64,000 nucleotides of DNA from Natrinema limicola JCM 13563 (GTDB lineage: Archaea > Halobacteriota > Halobacteria > Halobacteriales > Natrialbaceae): assembly GCF_000337475.1 (NCBI RefSeq), contig NZ_AOIT01000016.1, positions 96,818 through 160,817 on the forward strand, read 5' to 3'. Shown one piece after another: positions 16,426-25,395 of this stretch. A program made the position numbers and the translations under genes. A model generated the notes under the pieces. That model ran no database searches and was not told the DNA's origin. It saw only the letters and a list, made by a program, of their open reading frames with translations. Numbering within the stretch: the stretch's first letter is position 1; each line of letters starts with the position of its first letter.

Positions 16426-17474
16426 GCCTCGAGACCGCGTTCGAACGGCGCTCGCTGCCGCTCGAGTACCCGTTCGGCATCGCTCGCGGCACGACGACCG
16501 AATCCGAGGCCGTGTTCGTCCGAATCGAGGACGACGAGGGTCGGGTCGGGATCGGCGCTGGCACACCGTCGGCACACTACGGCGAGACCACAGCAACCGT
16601 CGCGGCCGTCCTGCCCGACCTGCTGGCAGTCGTCGAGGACGTCGGTGATCCCCACCAGCTCGAGCGGATCGAACGCCGGATGCGCGAGACGGTCCGCAAG
16701 AATCCGGCCGCCCGGACCGCGGTGAGTATCGCGCTCCATGATCTCGTCGCCAAGCGGCTCGAGATCCCACTCTATCGGTACTGGGGACTCGATCCCGGCG
16801 AGACGCTCGAGACCTCCTACACCATCGGGCTCGACGACACGGCGACGATGCGCGAGAAGACGGAAACGGCCATAGAGCGCGGGTACACCACGCTGAAAGT
16901 CAAACTGGGGACCGACCGCGACCTCGAGATCGTCGAGACGATCCGGTCGGTCGCCCCTGACGTTCGGCTGTTCGTCGACGCGAACGAGGCATGGACGCCT
17001 CGCGAAGCCGTCGCCAAGATCGAGCGGTTAGTGGACTACGACCTGGCGTTCGTCGAGCAGCCCGTTCCTGCCGAGAATCCGGAGGGCCTGCAGTTCGTTT
17101 ACGAACGATCGGCGCTGCCGATCGCTGCCGACGAATCCTGTGTCACGCTCGCGGACATCCCACAGATCGCAGATCGCTGTGACATCGCGAACCTGAAACT
17201 GATGAAATGTGGCGGGCTGCTGGAAGCCAAGCGGATGATCCACGCCGCCCGTGCCCACGGCCTCGAGGTGATGTGTGGCTGTATGACCGAATCGAACGCC
17301 TCGATCGCGGCGGCCTGTCACCTCGCGCCGCTGCTAGACTATGCTGACCTCGACGGCCCGCTGCTATTAGCCGACGATCCCGCCGACGGCGTTCCGATGC
17401 CCGACGGCCGGATCGATCTGGCCGGCCTCGAGCGCCCCGGAACGGGTGCCGTCCTCGAGTCCGACGTCGACTAA
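16422..17474 (+). CDS. dgcA: Enolase-superfamily racemase (N-acetyl-D-glutamate racemase-like)
   Basis: The protein has 350 residues and belongs to the muconate-lactonising / dipeptide epimerase subgroup. Catalytic 'TLKVKLGTD' (KxK near 155-157) and metal ligands in 'LFVDANEAW' (Asp), 'FVEQPV' (Glu) and 'IAADESC' (Asp) are all present. The second base Lys lies in 'IANLKLMKCGG'. Alone it would be called L-Ala-D/L-Glu epimerase. Overlapping dgcN by four bases, it fits DgcA, which converts N-acetyl-D-glutamate to the L form in the D-glutamate degradation route. A repeat copy fills the gap after the stop. Confidence 0.87.
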   Translation: MSLETAFERRSLPLEYPFGIARGTTTESEAVFVRIEDDEGRVGIGAGTPSAHYGETTATVAAVLPDLLAVVEDVGDPHQLERIERRMRETVRKNPAARTAVSIALHDLVAKRLEIPLYRYWGLDPGETLETSYTIGLDDTATMREKTETAIERGYTTLKVKLGTDRDLEIVETIRSVAPDVRLFVDANEAWTPREAVAKIERLVDYDLAFVEQPVPAENPEGLQFVYERSALPIAADESCVTLADIPQIADRCDIANLKLMKCGGLLEAKRMIHAARAHGLEVMCGCMTESNASIAAACHLAPLLDYADLDGPLLLADDPADGVPMPDGRIDLAGLERPGTGAVLESDVD

Positions 17475-17505
17475 CAGCACAGAACGAGGCGGCGACTCCC
17501 CTCTC

Positions 17506-17587
17506 ATACGGACTCCGCTCAGTCAGTGCTGGCGCACCCGCGACCCATCCTGCGAGTGCGCCGGTACCCAGTGATAGCAGACCGTAT
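17506..17587. repeat. Palindromic repeat copy B (full length, 82 bases)
   Basis: It starts ATACGGACT and ends AGCAGACCGTAT, with the inner GTCAGT and CGGTACCC blocks of the family. The ends are imperfect inverted repeats of about 15 bases. It fills the gap between convergent dgcA and scpA, and its last T is the first base of the scpA stop complement. Confidence 0.75.
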
Positions 17588-18567
17588 CAGTCAGCGATCG
17601 CTTCGCTCGCGTCCGACTCCACCGTCGCCTCCTTCACCCAAAGGTCGCCGAATAGATCGTCCTGCTCGAGGGTCACCCGACCCCGATGGGCCAAAAAGAG
17701 CAATGCGAGATACGTCATCACGCGCGAACCGCCGACCGCGTCGATTTCGGCGTATAGCACTTCGTCGCGGCCCTGCTCGTAGTGGGCCTCGAGTTCGGCC
17801 TCGACGTCGTCGATGACCGCTTCGATGTCCTCCTCGTGGGTCGTGTGGGTGACGTCGTCGCTGGTCGGCTCGTCGTCGACTCGGAAGTCATCGCCTGAGT
17901 GGTAGTTCAACTCCTGGACGCCGCGATCGTAGCCGCTGGGCGAGTCGCTCGTGTCGTAACTGCGGGATTCCTTCCACCAGCTGTCGCGTTCCGCAGTCCG
18001 GAGTTCGCGCACGAGTTCGTCCAGCGTCTCCGGTTTGCCGCGGGCGTGCTTGCGCTCGAGGCGGCGTTCCATCTCTTCTTCGAGGCTCTCGACGGGATCG
18101 AACCCCGGCGGGTGGCTCTGCTCGTCACTCTCAGCATCCCTTCTCCCATCGTCGGCGAAGGGCGCTTCCCACGGCGGGAGCTCCTCCTCGTCGGGCTCGT
18201 CGGTCGCGAACAGTTCGTCGCTTTTCATCCGCAGGAGGACGCTCGCGTAGAACAGTGCTCGTCCCGAGGTCCGCAGGTCGACCTCGTCGATCGCCTCGAG
18301 GAACTTGTCCGTGACGCGAACGACGTCGATGTCCCACGGGTCGATCTCGCCGTCTTCTGCGAGTTGAACGAGTAGTTCGACCGGCTCGACAGTCTCTTCG
18401 TCCTCGTTTTCGTCCCGCTCGTCGCCCTCCTCGGACTCGCCGTCGGTGAACTCGAGGACTGCGTCGTCCGTCTCGTCCGCGCCGTCTGCGTCAGATTGCG
18501 GCGACTCGCCGGGTCGGTCGCGCTCCTCGTGGCCCGTGATATTCAGCGGAATCTCGTCGTCAGTCAT
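17587..18567 (-). CDS. scpA: Segregation and condensation protein A (kleisin)
   Basis: The protein has 326 residues. ScpA bridges the two heads of the Smc dimer. After an acidic tail-like start (about 1-65), 'VELLVQLAEDGEIDPWDIDV' and 'TDKFLEAIDEVDLRTSGRAL' (about 66-115) form the N-terminal kleisin helices that bind the Smc neck. 'LLRMKSDELF' follows. The C-terminal winged helix (about 265-315, 'SRVMTYLALLFLAHRGRV') binds the Smc cap. The middle is a long acidic linker. Its ATG overlaps the smc stop by 8 bases, so the two are translated together. Confidence 0.92.
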   Translation of the reverse strand: MTDDEIPLNITGHEERDRPGESPQSDADGADETDDAVLEFTDGESEEGDERDENEDEETVEPVELLVQLAEDGEIDPWDIDVVRVTDKFLEAIDEVDLRTSGRALFYASVLLRMKSDELFATDEPDEEELPPWEAPFADDGRRDAESDEQSHPPGFDPVESLEEEMERRLERKHARGKPETLDELVRELRTAERDSWWKESRSYDTSDSPSGYDRGVQELNYHSGDDFRVDDEPTSDDVTHTTHEEDIEAVIDDVEAELEAHYEQGRDEVLYAEIDAVGGSRVMTYLALLFLAHRGRVTLEQDDLFGDLWVKEATVESDASEAIAD

Positions 18568-21500
18568 CGGCCGGCACCTCGCCGCTGCTCAGGTCGATGC
18601 CGGTGACTGCACTGACGTTGTCCTGTTGCATCGTCACACCGATCGCTCGCTCGGAGCGATCGAGCATCGCAGAGCGATGAGAGACGACGACGAACTGGGC
18701 CTTCTCTGAGAGTTCGTCGACCATCTCGCCGATCCGCTCGGCGTTGACGGCGTCGAGGAAGGCGTCGACCTCGTCTAACGCGTAGAACGGGGCCGGGTTG
18801 TGTCGCTGGATCGCAAAGATAAAGGCCAGCGCCGTCAGCGACTTCTCGCCGCCCGACATGGCATCCAGTCGTTGAATCGGCTTGTCGCCCGGCTGGGCCT
18901 TCATCGTCAGGCCGCCGTCGAACGGATCGTCCTCGTTCTCGAGGTGCAACGTCCCTGTCCCTTCCGAAAGCTTCTCGAAGATCTCCGTGAAGTGGGCGGC
19001 GATCGCGTCGTAGGCGTCCATGAACGTCTGTTTCTTCTGGGTCTCGTACTGCTCGATCCGATCGCGAATGCCCTCCGCTTCCTCGACTAACGTCGCCTTG
19101 CCGTCCTCGAGTTCGTCGAGATCCTCGCGAACCTCGTCGTACTCGTCGATCGCGAGCATGTTGACCGGCTCCATCGCCTCCATGTCCGCGGTCAGGAGCT
19201 CGATCATCTCGAGGACGGTGTCGTGGTCGGGCACGTCTTCGGGATCGTAGTTGCCGACCTCCGACTCGAGGGATTCGATCTCCCACTCGAGGTCGCTTGC
19301 ACGCTCGCGGGCGTCCTCGAGTTTGCTCTCGACGGCGTTGACCCGGTCTTGTTGCTGGTCGCGGTTCGTCCGGGCCGTCGATACCTCCTCTTTGAGATCG
19401 CTGCGCTCGGCTTTCAGCTCCGTGAGTTCGTCCTCGAGTTCCGCGACGGCCTCGCGTTTCTCGTCGAGTTCGTCGCGTTTCGCGTCGATTTCGGCCTCGT
19501 ACTCGTCGATCCGGTCTTCGTGCTCCGCTTTGCGATTCTGTGCGTCTTCGATGTCGTCGTGGAGGTCCTCGATGGCGTCCTCAGCGTACTCCTTCTCGAG
19601 GCTCAGTTCGTTGAGGTCGCTGTCGAGCTCCTGAATCCGGTCTTCGCGCTCGTCGATCTCGGCCTCGAGCGCCTCGATCTGGTCGGTCAACTCGGGAATC
19701 TTCGAATCGGCGAGCTCGGTCTCGAGCTCGTCGATCTCGGCCTCGAGATCCTCGACTGTTGTCGTCTTCACCTCGATCTCGTCGGCGATCTCGTTCATCC
19801 GCTCGTCGACGGATTCGCGCTCCTCGCGGAGTTCCTCGAGGTCGGCCTTCAGCCCCTCGATTTCTGTCTCGATACGCTCGCGTTTCTCGTCGAGCCCCTC
19901 GAGTTCGGCTTCGATCGAGCGGACCTCGTCTGCCGCGTCGCTCTTGCGATCGCGGGCGTCGTCGAGCCGCTCTTCGACGCCACGTAGTTCCTCGCGGAGG
20001 GAGTCGCGCTCGTCCTGTAGTTCCGTGATCTGTTTGGCGACGCGCTCGAGTTGGCCCTCGCCGCCACCGGTAAACGAGTACCGGGAGCCGCCGCCGGAGC
20101 CGCCGGTCATCGCGCCGCTTTTTTCGACCAGATCGCCGTCGAGCGTGACCATCCGGTAGTCGCCCATGTACGAGCGGGCGGTCTCGATATCCTCGACGAC
20201 CAGCGTATCCCCGAGAACATAGGAGAAGACGCCCGCGTATTCGCTGTCGAAATCGACCAGGTTGTACGCGAAGTCGACGACGCCCGGATCGCTCGGTGCC
20301 GACGGAAGCCGGCGCTGACTCATATCCGTCAGCGGCAGGAACGTTGCCCGACCCGCGTTGCGTGACTTGAGGTGTTCGATACACTGCTGGCCGATGACGT
20401 CGTTGTCGACGACGACGTTCGCCAGCCGGCCGCCAGCAGCGGTTTCGCAGGCGGTCGCGTACTCGCTGGGAACGGTCCCCAGCTGGGCGACCGCGCCGTG
20501 GACGCCGTTGATCCCCGAATTGAGGATCGTCGTTACCGCGCGGCCAAAGGAGGAGTCGCCGCTCTGGCCGGCGTTGGCCTCGAGTTCGGCGTACTCCTGT
20601 TGTTTGGCCTGGATCTCGTCGTCGAGGTCATCGAGGTCGGACTGCAACCGGCGCTTCTCGGCTTTCAGGTCGTCGACGACCTCGGCGATGTTTTCCCGGT
20701 TGCGCTCGGCCTTTTCGAGTTCCCGTTCGAGGTCGCTTCGCTCGCTTTCGATCTCAGGGATCTCCTGGCGTTTCTCCTCGATCGTGTTCTCTTTCTCACT
20801 AATGGCGTTCGAGCGTCGCCGGGCCTCGTCGAGTAAGCGATCCTGTTCGCGCTGCAGGTCGTTTTTCTCGGTTTTGGCTGCCTCGAGGTCGTCTTTGCGC
20901 TCGGCGAGGTCGGCCTTGAGTTCGTCGAACTCGGTGTCGACGGCCTCGATCTCGGCCTCGAGTTCGTCGCGTTCGGCCTCTCGTTCTTGGATCTCGCTTT
21001 TGATCGAGGCTTTCTCGAGTTTCTGCTCGCGGATCTCCGTCTCGAGGTCGTCGATCGTCTCCTGTTTCCGGTCGATCTGGACGAACGCCTCGCGGCGTGT
21101 GGATTCGGCGTCCTCGATCTGTTCTTCGCTGGCTTCGATCTTGTCCTCGAACCGTGAGATCTCGCCTTTGAGCTCTTCGATTTCGCTTTTGATACGGAGC
21201 TGCTCGTCTTCGCCTTTGCGCTCGATTTCGGCATTGAGATCCTCGAGGTCCTCCTCCAGGCGAACGACTTTGCCTTCGCGTTCGTCGAGTTCGCACTGCA
21301 GATCGCGGAGGTCGTCCGCGAGGTCGTCGACCTCGGCTTCGACCGACGCGAGTTCGTCGCGTTTCTCCTCGAGTTCGCTGGCCTTCTTGTAGCCCTCGTA
21401 CTCCTCTTTCTCGCGGCGGAGCCGGCGGTAGCGCATGGCCTCTCGGCGTTCGTCCGCGAGCTGGTCGAGGCGGTCGCGTTTCTCTTCGATGCGGAGTTCG

Positions 21501-22132
21501 GCCTCGTCGATCCGTTCCTGGACCGTCTCGAGTTCGCCGAAGGCGTCCTCTTTTTTGGCGTCGAACTCCGCGACGCCAGCGATCTCGTCGATGATCTCCC
21601 GGCGGGCGTGGGGCGTCATGTTGATGATCTCGGTGACGTCGCCTTGCATGACGACGTTGTACCCCTCCGGGGTGATGCCGGCTTGCGCCAGCAGGTCCTG
21701 AATGTCCGAGAGATTGACCGAGCGATCGTTGAGATAGTAGTAAGAGTAGTAGTTGTCCTCAGTCTCTTTGACGCGCCGACGGATGCGGATCTCATCGACA
21801 TCGCCGACGTCCTCACTGCCCGCAGCGTTGACGACCTGCGAGCGCTCCAAGGTGCCGTCCGAGTTGTCGAGGACGACCTCGACGGTGGCCTCGCGGGGGC
21901 CACTGGACGTGTTCCCGTCATCGTGACCGGGGTTGTAAATCAGGTCGGTCAGCTTCTCGGCGCGGATCCCGCGGGTTCGGGCGAGTCCGAGCGCAAAGAG
22001 GACGGCGTCGATGATGTTCGACTTTCCGGAGCCGTTCGGGCCCGTTACCACCGTGAAATCCTCGTAAAACGGGATCTTGGTCTTCCTCCCAAAACTCTTG
22101 AAATCGTCGAGGATGATCGCCTTGATATACAT
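18560..22132 (-). CDS. smc: Chromosome segregation ATPase Smc
   Basis: The protein has 1190 residues, the full Smc length. Walker A is 'VVTGPNGSGKSNIIDA' near residue 28. Long coiled coils run about 170-480 and 680-1020. The hinge spans about 515-640, including 'GVHGAVAQLGTVPSEYA' and Gly-rich 'GAMTGGSGGGSRYSF'. The C-terminal signature 'LDAMSGGEKSLTALAFIF' and Walker B 'PFYALDEVDAFLD' lie near 1090-1140. It entraps DNA with ScpA to compact and separate chromosomes. Its upstream side faces the small coiled-coil gene, then gatB. A dedicated ScpB gene is not in the window. Confidence 0.97.
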   Translation of the reverse strand: MYIKAIILDDFKSFGRKTKIPFYEDFTVVTGPNGSGKSNIIDAVLFALGLARTRGIRAEKLTDLIYNPGHDDGNTSSGPREATVEVVLDNSDGTLERSQVVNAAGSEDVGDVDEIRIRRRVKETEDNYYSYYYLNDRSVNLSDIQDLLAQAGITPEGYNVVMQGDVTEIINMTPHARREIIDEIAGVAEFDAKKEDAFGELETVQERIDEAELRIEEKRDRLDQLADERREAMRYRRLRREKEEYEGYKKASELEEKRDELASVEAEVDDLADDLRDLQCELDEREGKVVRLEEDLEDLNAEIERKGEDEQLRIKSEIEELKGEISRFEDKIEASEEQIEDAESTRREAFVQIDRKQETIDDLETEIREQKLEKASIKSEIQEREAERDELEAEIEAVDTEFDELKADLAERKDDLEAAKTEKNDLQREQDRLLDEARRRSNAISEKENTIEEKRQEIPEIESERSDLERELEKAERNRENIAEVVDDLKAEKRRLQSDLDDLDDEIQAKQQEYAELEANAGQSGDSSFGRAVTTILNSGINGVHGAVAQLGTVPSEYATACETAAGGRLANVVVDNDVIGQQCIEHLKSRNAGRATFLPLTDMSQRRLPSAPSDPGVVDFAYNLVDFDSEYAGVFSYVLGDTLVVEDIETARSYMGDYRMVTLDGDLVEKSGAMTGGSGGGSRYSFTGGGEGQLERVAKQITELQDERDSLREELRGVEERLDDARDRKSDAADEVRSIEAELEGLDEKRERIETEIEGLKADLEELREERESVDERMNEIADEIEVKTTTVEDLEAEIDELETELADSKIPELTDQIEALEAEIDEREDRIQELDSDLNELSLEKEYAEDAIEDLHDDIEDAQNRKAEHEDRIDEYEAEIDAKRDELDEKREAVAELEDELTELKAERSDLKEEVSTARTNRDQQQDRVNAVESKLEDARERASDLEWEIESLESEVGNYDPEDVPDHDTVLEMIELLTADMEAMEPVNMLAIDEYDEVREDLDELEDGKATLVEEAEGIRDRIEQYETQKKQTFMDAYDAIAAHFTEIFEKLSEGTGTLHLENEDDPFDGGLTMKAQPGDKPIQRLDAMSGGEKSLTALAFIFAIQRHNPAPFYALDEVDAFLDAVNAERIGEMVDELSEKAQFVVVSHRSAMLDRSERAIGVTMQQDNVSAVTGIDLSSGEVPADD

Positions 22133-22221
22133 TCTCCTTGCGCGGCCTCCGTGTCGTCGAGCGCCGTCGGTCGTGGGTACTCGTCACGGCTCCGTTCCCC
22201 GCCCCACGGCGTCGCCTGCAG

Positions 22222-22521
22222 TTATGCTACGATAATGTCGTCGCTACCTGAGTCTTCCGTTTCGTCACTGCTCGTGTCCGCCTCACCGTCGGCGTCGGCC
22301 GCCGCTTCGGCGACGTCGTCGGGTTCGGCTTCGGGGGTCTCGTCCCCATCGGTTGACTCCGCCCGTCGCTCGGGAACGCGCGTCGGCGTGTCGGCATCGA
22401 GTTCGGCCTCGAGAACACGGATCCGCTCTTTCGCCTCGATCAATTCCTCCGTCAGGCCCGTTACCGTCGACTCGAGTTCCGAAACCGTCGATTCGAGCTG
22501 CTCGACACGGTTGTTCGACAT
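22222..22521 (-). CDS. Small coiled-coil haloarchaeal protein upstream of smc
   Basis: The protein has 99 residues. Residues 4-42 form a regular leucine-zipper-like coil (VEQLESTVSELESTVTGLTE). The rest is an acidic, disordered tail ending DDIIVA. The ATG (MSNNRVEQ) is the first that starts the coil. It is 89 bases upstream of smc on the same strand and may be co-transcribed. A role with the condensin complex is suggested by position only. No enzymatic motif is present. Confidence 0.75.
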   Translation of the reverse strand: MSNNRVEQLESTVSELESTVTGLTEELIEAKERIRVLEAELDADTPTRVPERRAESTDGDETPEAEPDDVAEAAADADGEADTSSDETEDSGSDDIIVA

Positions 22522-22717
22522 ATCTGCTAGGGGGCCGTCCGGCCACATAAACGTACGTCAGACGAATATAAGCTATCTTATATACCGTACTGCGACGACA
22601 TGACTGTTCCCCGAAACCGCAAGCGTGCAAGTGATCCGGGATGCTCGAGGGCATCACAACGAGCGCGGCGGCTTCGTCCCGTTACGTTTTACCCCCGTGG
22701 GGCCGAATCGATGTCCA

Positions 22718-24214
22718 ATGACTGCCCAGACCGTCCAGCAGGGCGACCTCGTGACCGTCATCGGGCTCGAGGTCCACGTTCAGCTGGAGACCGACACGAA
22801 GATCTTCTGTGGGTGTTCGACCGACCAGACCGACGAGCCAAACGAGAACGTCTGTCCGGTCTGTCTCGGCCTGCCGGGGGCGCTACCGGTGTTAAACGAG
22901 GCCGCCGTCGAGGCCGCCGTCAAGATCGGGAAGGCGATCGACGCCGACATCCCCGAGGAGACCCGCTTCCACCGGAAGAACTACTATTACCCCGACCTGC
23001 CCAAGAACTTCCAGATCACCCAGTACGACGAGCCGATCTGTGCCGACGGCGAACTCGAGGTTGCCGTCGAAGGCCAGCGTCGCACGATCACGATCGAGCG
23101 CGCTCACCTAGAGGAGGACCCGGGTAGTCTCCAGCACGTCGGCGGCGGTGGCGGCATCGACTCGGCCGAGTACACCCTCGTCGACTACAACCGTGCGGGC
23201 ACACCGCTGATGGAGATCGTCACCGCACCGGACTTCCGCAGTCCGAGCGAGGTCCGGGCCTTCCTCGCGGAACTCGAGGAAGTGCTCGAGTACCTGGGTG
23301 TCTTCGACGCCGAGCGCGACGGCAGCCTGCGGATCGACGCCAACCTCTCGATCATCCCCGAGGACGAAATCGACGGCGACGGCGTCGACGAGATCGGCGA
23401 GGAAGCGCTGGCGGCGGCCAACCGCACGGAGGTCAAGAACATCTCGAGTCACAAGGGCGCAGAGAAGGCCCTGGCCTACGAGGAGACCCGCCAGAAGAAC
23501 GCCATCCAGCGCGGCCGCGCGGTCGAACAGGAGACCCGCCACTGGGACGAGAGTCGGGGTATCACGGTCTCGATGCGCTCGAAAGAAGAGGAGAAAGACT
23601 ACCGCTACTTCGAGGAGGCCGACCTACCGCCGCTTCGCGTCTCCGGCTGGAAAGACGAGATCGCCATCCCGGAACTGCCCTCGGCCCGCCGCGAGCGGTT
23701 CCAGGCGGAGTACGGCCTGAACGAGGAGGCTGCCTCGAAGCTTACCTCCACCAAGCAAGTCGCCGACTTCTACGAGAACGTCGCCGGCGAGTTCGATCCC
23801 GATCTCGCCGCCACGTGGGTCGCGGACAACCTGCTTGGCGAACTCAACTACCGCGACATCGAGATCACCGAGATCGAGGGCCGGCTCGAGGAAGTCACCC
23901 GGCTGGTCGAACTCGTCGCCGAGGACGAGATCACGGCGAAAAACGCCCGTGAAACGGTGCTGCGCGCGATGCTTGATGACGGCCGCACGCCGGACGAGGT
24001 CGTCGCCGAGGAAGGCTTAGGCAAGACCGGCGAAGACGAGGTCCAGCAGGCTGTCGTCGAAGCGATCGACGAGAATCCCGGTGCCGTCGACGACTACGAG
24101 TCGGGCGACGACGGCGCGATCAACTTCCTCGTGGGTCAGGTCATGCAAAAGACCGGTGGTAGCGCCGACCCCGGCGACGTCAACCAGCTGCTGCGGGCCG
24201 AACTCGAGGGGTAG
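22718..24214 (+). CDS. gatB: Asp-tRNA(Asn)/Glu-tRNA(Gln) amidotransferase subunit B
   Basis: The protein has 498 residues. GatB activates the mischarged tRNA in the GatCAB transamidation reaction. It opens 'VTVIGLEVHVQLETDTKIFC', followed by the zinc-site cysteines 'CGCS' and 'CPVCLG'. 'KNYYYPDLPKNFQ' near 85 is the family hallmark. The C-terminal YqeY-like tail (about 350-498, ending 'INFLVGQVMQKTGGSADPG') binds tRNA. The start MTAQTVQQGD lies about 28 bases after ACGTTTTACC, leaderless spacing. No gatA or gatC is adjacent. The stop touches the stop of the next, convergent gene. Confidence 0.96.
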   Translation: MTAQTVQQGDLVTVIGLEVHVQLETDTKIFCGCSTDQTDEPNENVCPVCLGLPGALPVLNEAAVEAAVKIGKAIDADIPEETRFHRKNYYYPDLPKNFQITQYDEPICADGELEVAVEGQRRTITIERAHLEEDPGSLQHVGGGGGIDSAEYTLVDYNRAGTPLMEIVTAPDFRSPSEVRAFLAELEEVLEYLGVFDAERDGSLRIDANLSIIPEDEIDGDGVDEIGEEALAAANRTEVKNISSHKGAEKALAYEETRQKNAIQRGRAVEQETRHWDESRGITVSMRSKEEEKDYRYFEEADLPPLRVSGWKDEIAIPELPSARRERFQAEYGLNEEAASKLTSTKQVADFYENVAGEFDPDLAATWVADNLLGELNYRDIEITEIEGRLEEVTRLVELVAEDEITAKNARETVLRAMLDDGRTPDEVVAEEGLGKTGEDEVQQAVVEAIDENPGAVDDYESGDDGAINFLVGQVMQKTGGSADPGDVNQLLRAELEG

Positions 24215-25012
24215 TCACTCGAATCCGTTCTGCAGCGCCTCGAGATCCTCCCTGGCGTGTCCACAGAGGACCCGCGCGTCGTGGCGGCGCTCGAGGTCCC
24301 TGACCGTTCGTAGGCTCTCGTGCCAGTCGCGTTTGCTCCAGAGTAGTCCGCCACCCATTGGGAGTCCCTGGTCGTAGTTCTCGCGGGTGTAGGCCTGATC
24401 GCCCGCAAGGATCACCGTGCCGGCGTCGTCGAGTTCGAGGTGCACGCCAAGCAAGCCGGGCGTGTGGCCGGGCAAGTGAACGAGCTCGAGACCGTCGACG
24501 AGCTGTCTGCGGTCGCGGTGGATGATCTCCCAGTGCAGGTCGCGGTCGAAGTCGCCGGCAAGATAGGCCACGTCGCCCGCATCGGTTTTGGCGCTGTAGT
24601 AGGCGTACTTGAGCTCTCGTTCGTGGACGACGATCGGCGTGTCGGTGCCCTCGAACGCGTAGAGGCCGCCGGCGTGGTCGAGGTGCAGATGGCTCTGGAT
24701 CACCATGTCGATGTCGGCGATTGCGTAGCCAGCGTCGGCCAGATCGTCCTCGAGCGGCCGGAGGCCGGTGTGTTCGAAGGCCGTATAGAGGTCGGCAGGC
24801 CAGTGGCCGTCTGCGGCGTCGGGATGGGAACCGGTATCCCAGAGGATCGTCGCCTCGGGGTGGTCGATAACGACGTTGTAGACCGGCGCGTCCTCCATGA
24901 CCGTCTCGGGATTCGGTTCGTCGGTCGTTCCGAGGACGGCCCCCTCGATGATGTTGTTGCGGTCGGCGGTGATCGTCCCGCGATCGATCGGTGTGAGTGT
25001 CGCGTCGACCAT
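24215..25012 (-). CDS. Metallo-beta-lactamase-fold hydrolase, AHL-lactonase-like
   Basis: The protein has 265 residues. The binuclear-zinc motif 'SHLHLDHAGG' lies near residue 110, followed by 'HLPGHTPG' near 183, the bridging Asp in 'ILAGDQAY' near 203 and a final His in 'LCGHARED' near 250. This is the complete HxHxDH-H-D-H set. Spacing and 'ILWDTGSHPD' near 55 match the N-acyl-homoserine-lactonase-like subgroup. Haloarchaea are not known to use these signals widely, so the real substrate may be another lactone or ester. Cytoplasmic; no signal peptide. Confidence 0.87.
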   Translation of the reverse strand: MVDATLTPIDRGTITADRNNIIEGAVLGTTDEPNPETVMEDAPVYNVVIDHPEATILWDTGSHPDAADGHWPADLYTAFEHTGLRPLEDDLADAGYAIADIDMVIQSHLHLDHAGGLYAFEGTDTPIVVHERELKYAYYSAKTDAGDVAYLAGDFDRDLHWEIIHRDRRQLVDGLELVHLPGHTPGLLGVHLELDDAGTVILAGDQAYTRENYDQGLPMGGGLLWSKRDWHESLRTVRDLERRHDARVLCGHAREDLEALQNGFE

Positions 25013-25164
25013 ACTCTCAGCACGCGCGGCGCGCGCTTATGGGTGTGGAATCGCTACAATCTCGGCGCGGTTGGCTACTCGGAGCGATCCTGTCCTGTCT
25101 CTCGCTCCGATCTCGTTGTCACTGTCTGCTGTGATTCTTCCTGTCGTCAGGGCGTCGTGTCCAC

Positions 25165-25299
25165 ATGGTCAGAGCTTCGACGATCGTGCTCGTCGTCGGT
25201 GTCGGGTTGCTGTTCGTCCCGATTCCACCCGTGTCGACGGTCCTCGGTGCGGTCGTCATTCTCGTCGGGGCAGCGCTTAGAATCTTGACTGATCACTGA
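25165..25299 (+). CDS. 44-residue single-helix membrane protein
   Basis: This is a short frame ATG...TGA with haloarchaeal codon use. The N-terminal hydrophobic helix (MVRASTIVLVVGVGLLFVP) is broken by 'IPPVST' and followed by a second short hydrophobic run (VLGAVVILVGAALRIL). A hairpin of two short helices, or one long bent helix, is likely. Similar tiny Gly/Val/Leu proteins are frequent between larger haloarchaeal genes. Function is unknown. It lies between the divergent MBL gene and the FAD oxidoreductase. No clear promoter box was assigned. Confidence 0.65.
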   Translation: MVRASTIVLVVGVGLLFVPIPPVSTVLGAVVILVGAALRILTDH

Positions 25300-25395
25300 C
25301 TTGTCCACGATCGCCGTTTGATTTCGGTTTGATCGGTTTGCACGCGTTGCATCGTTAGGTCCACGGTTTTATTGACTGTCGTTCAATCAGTACGT

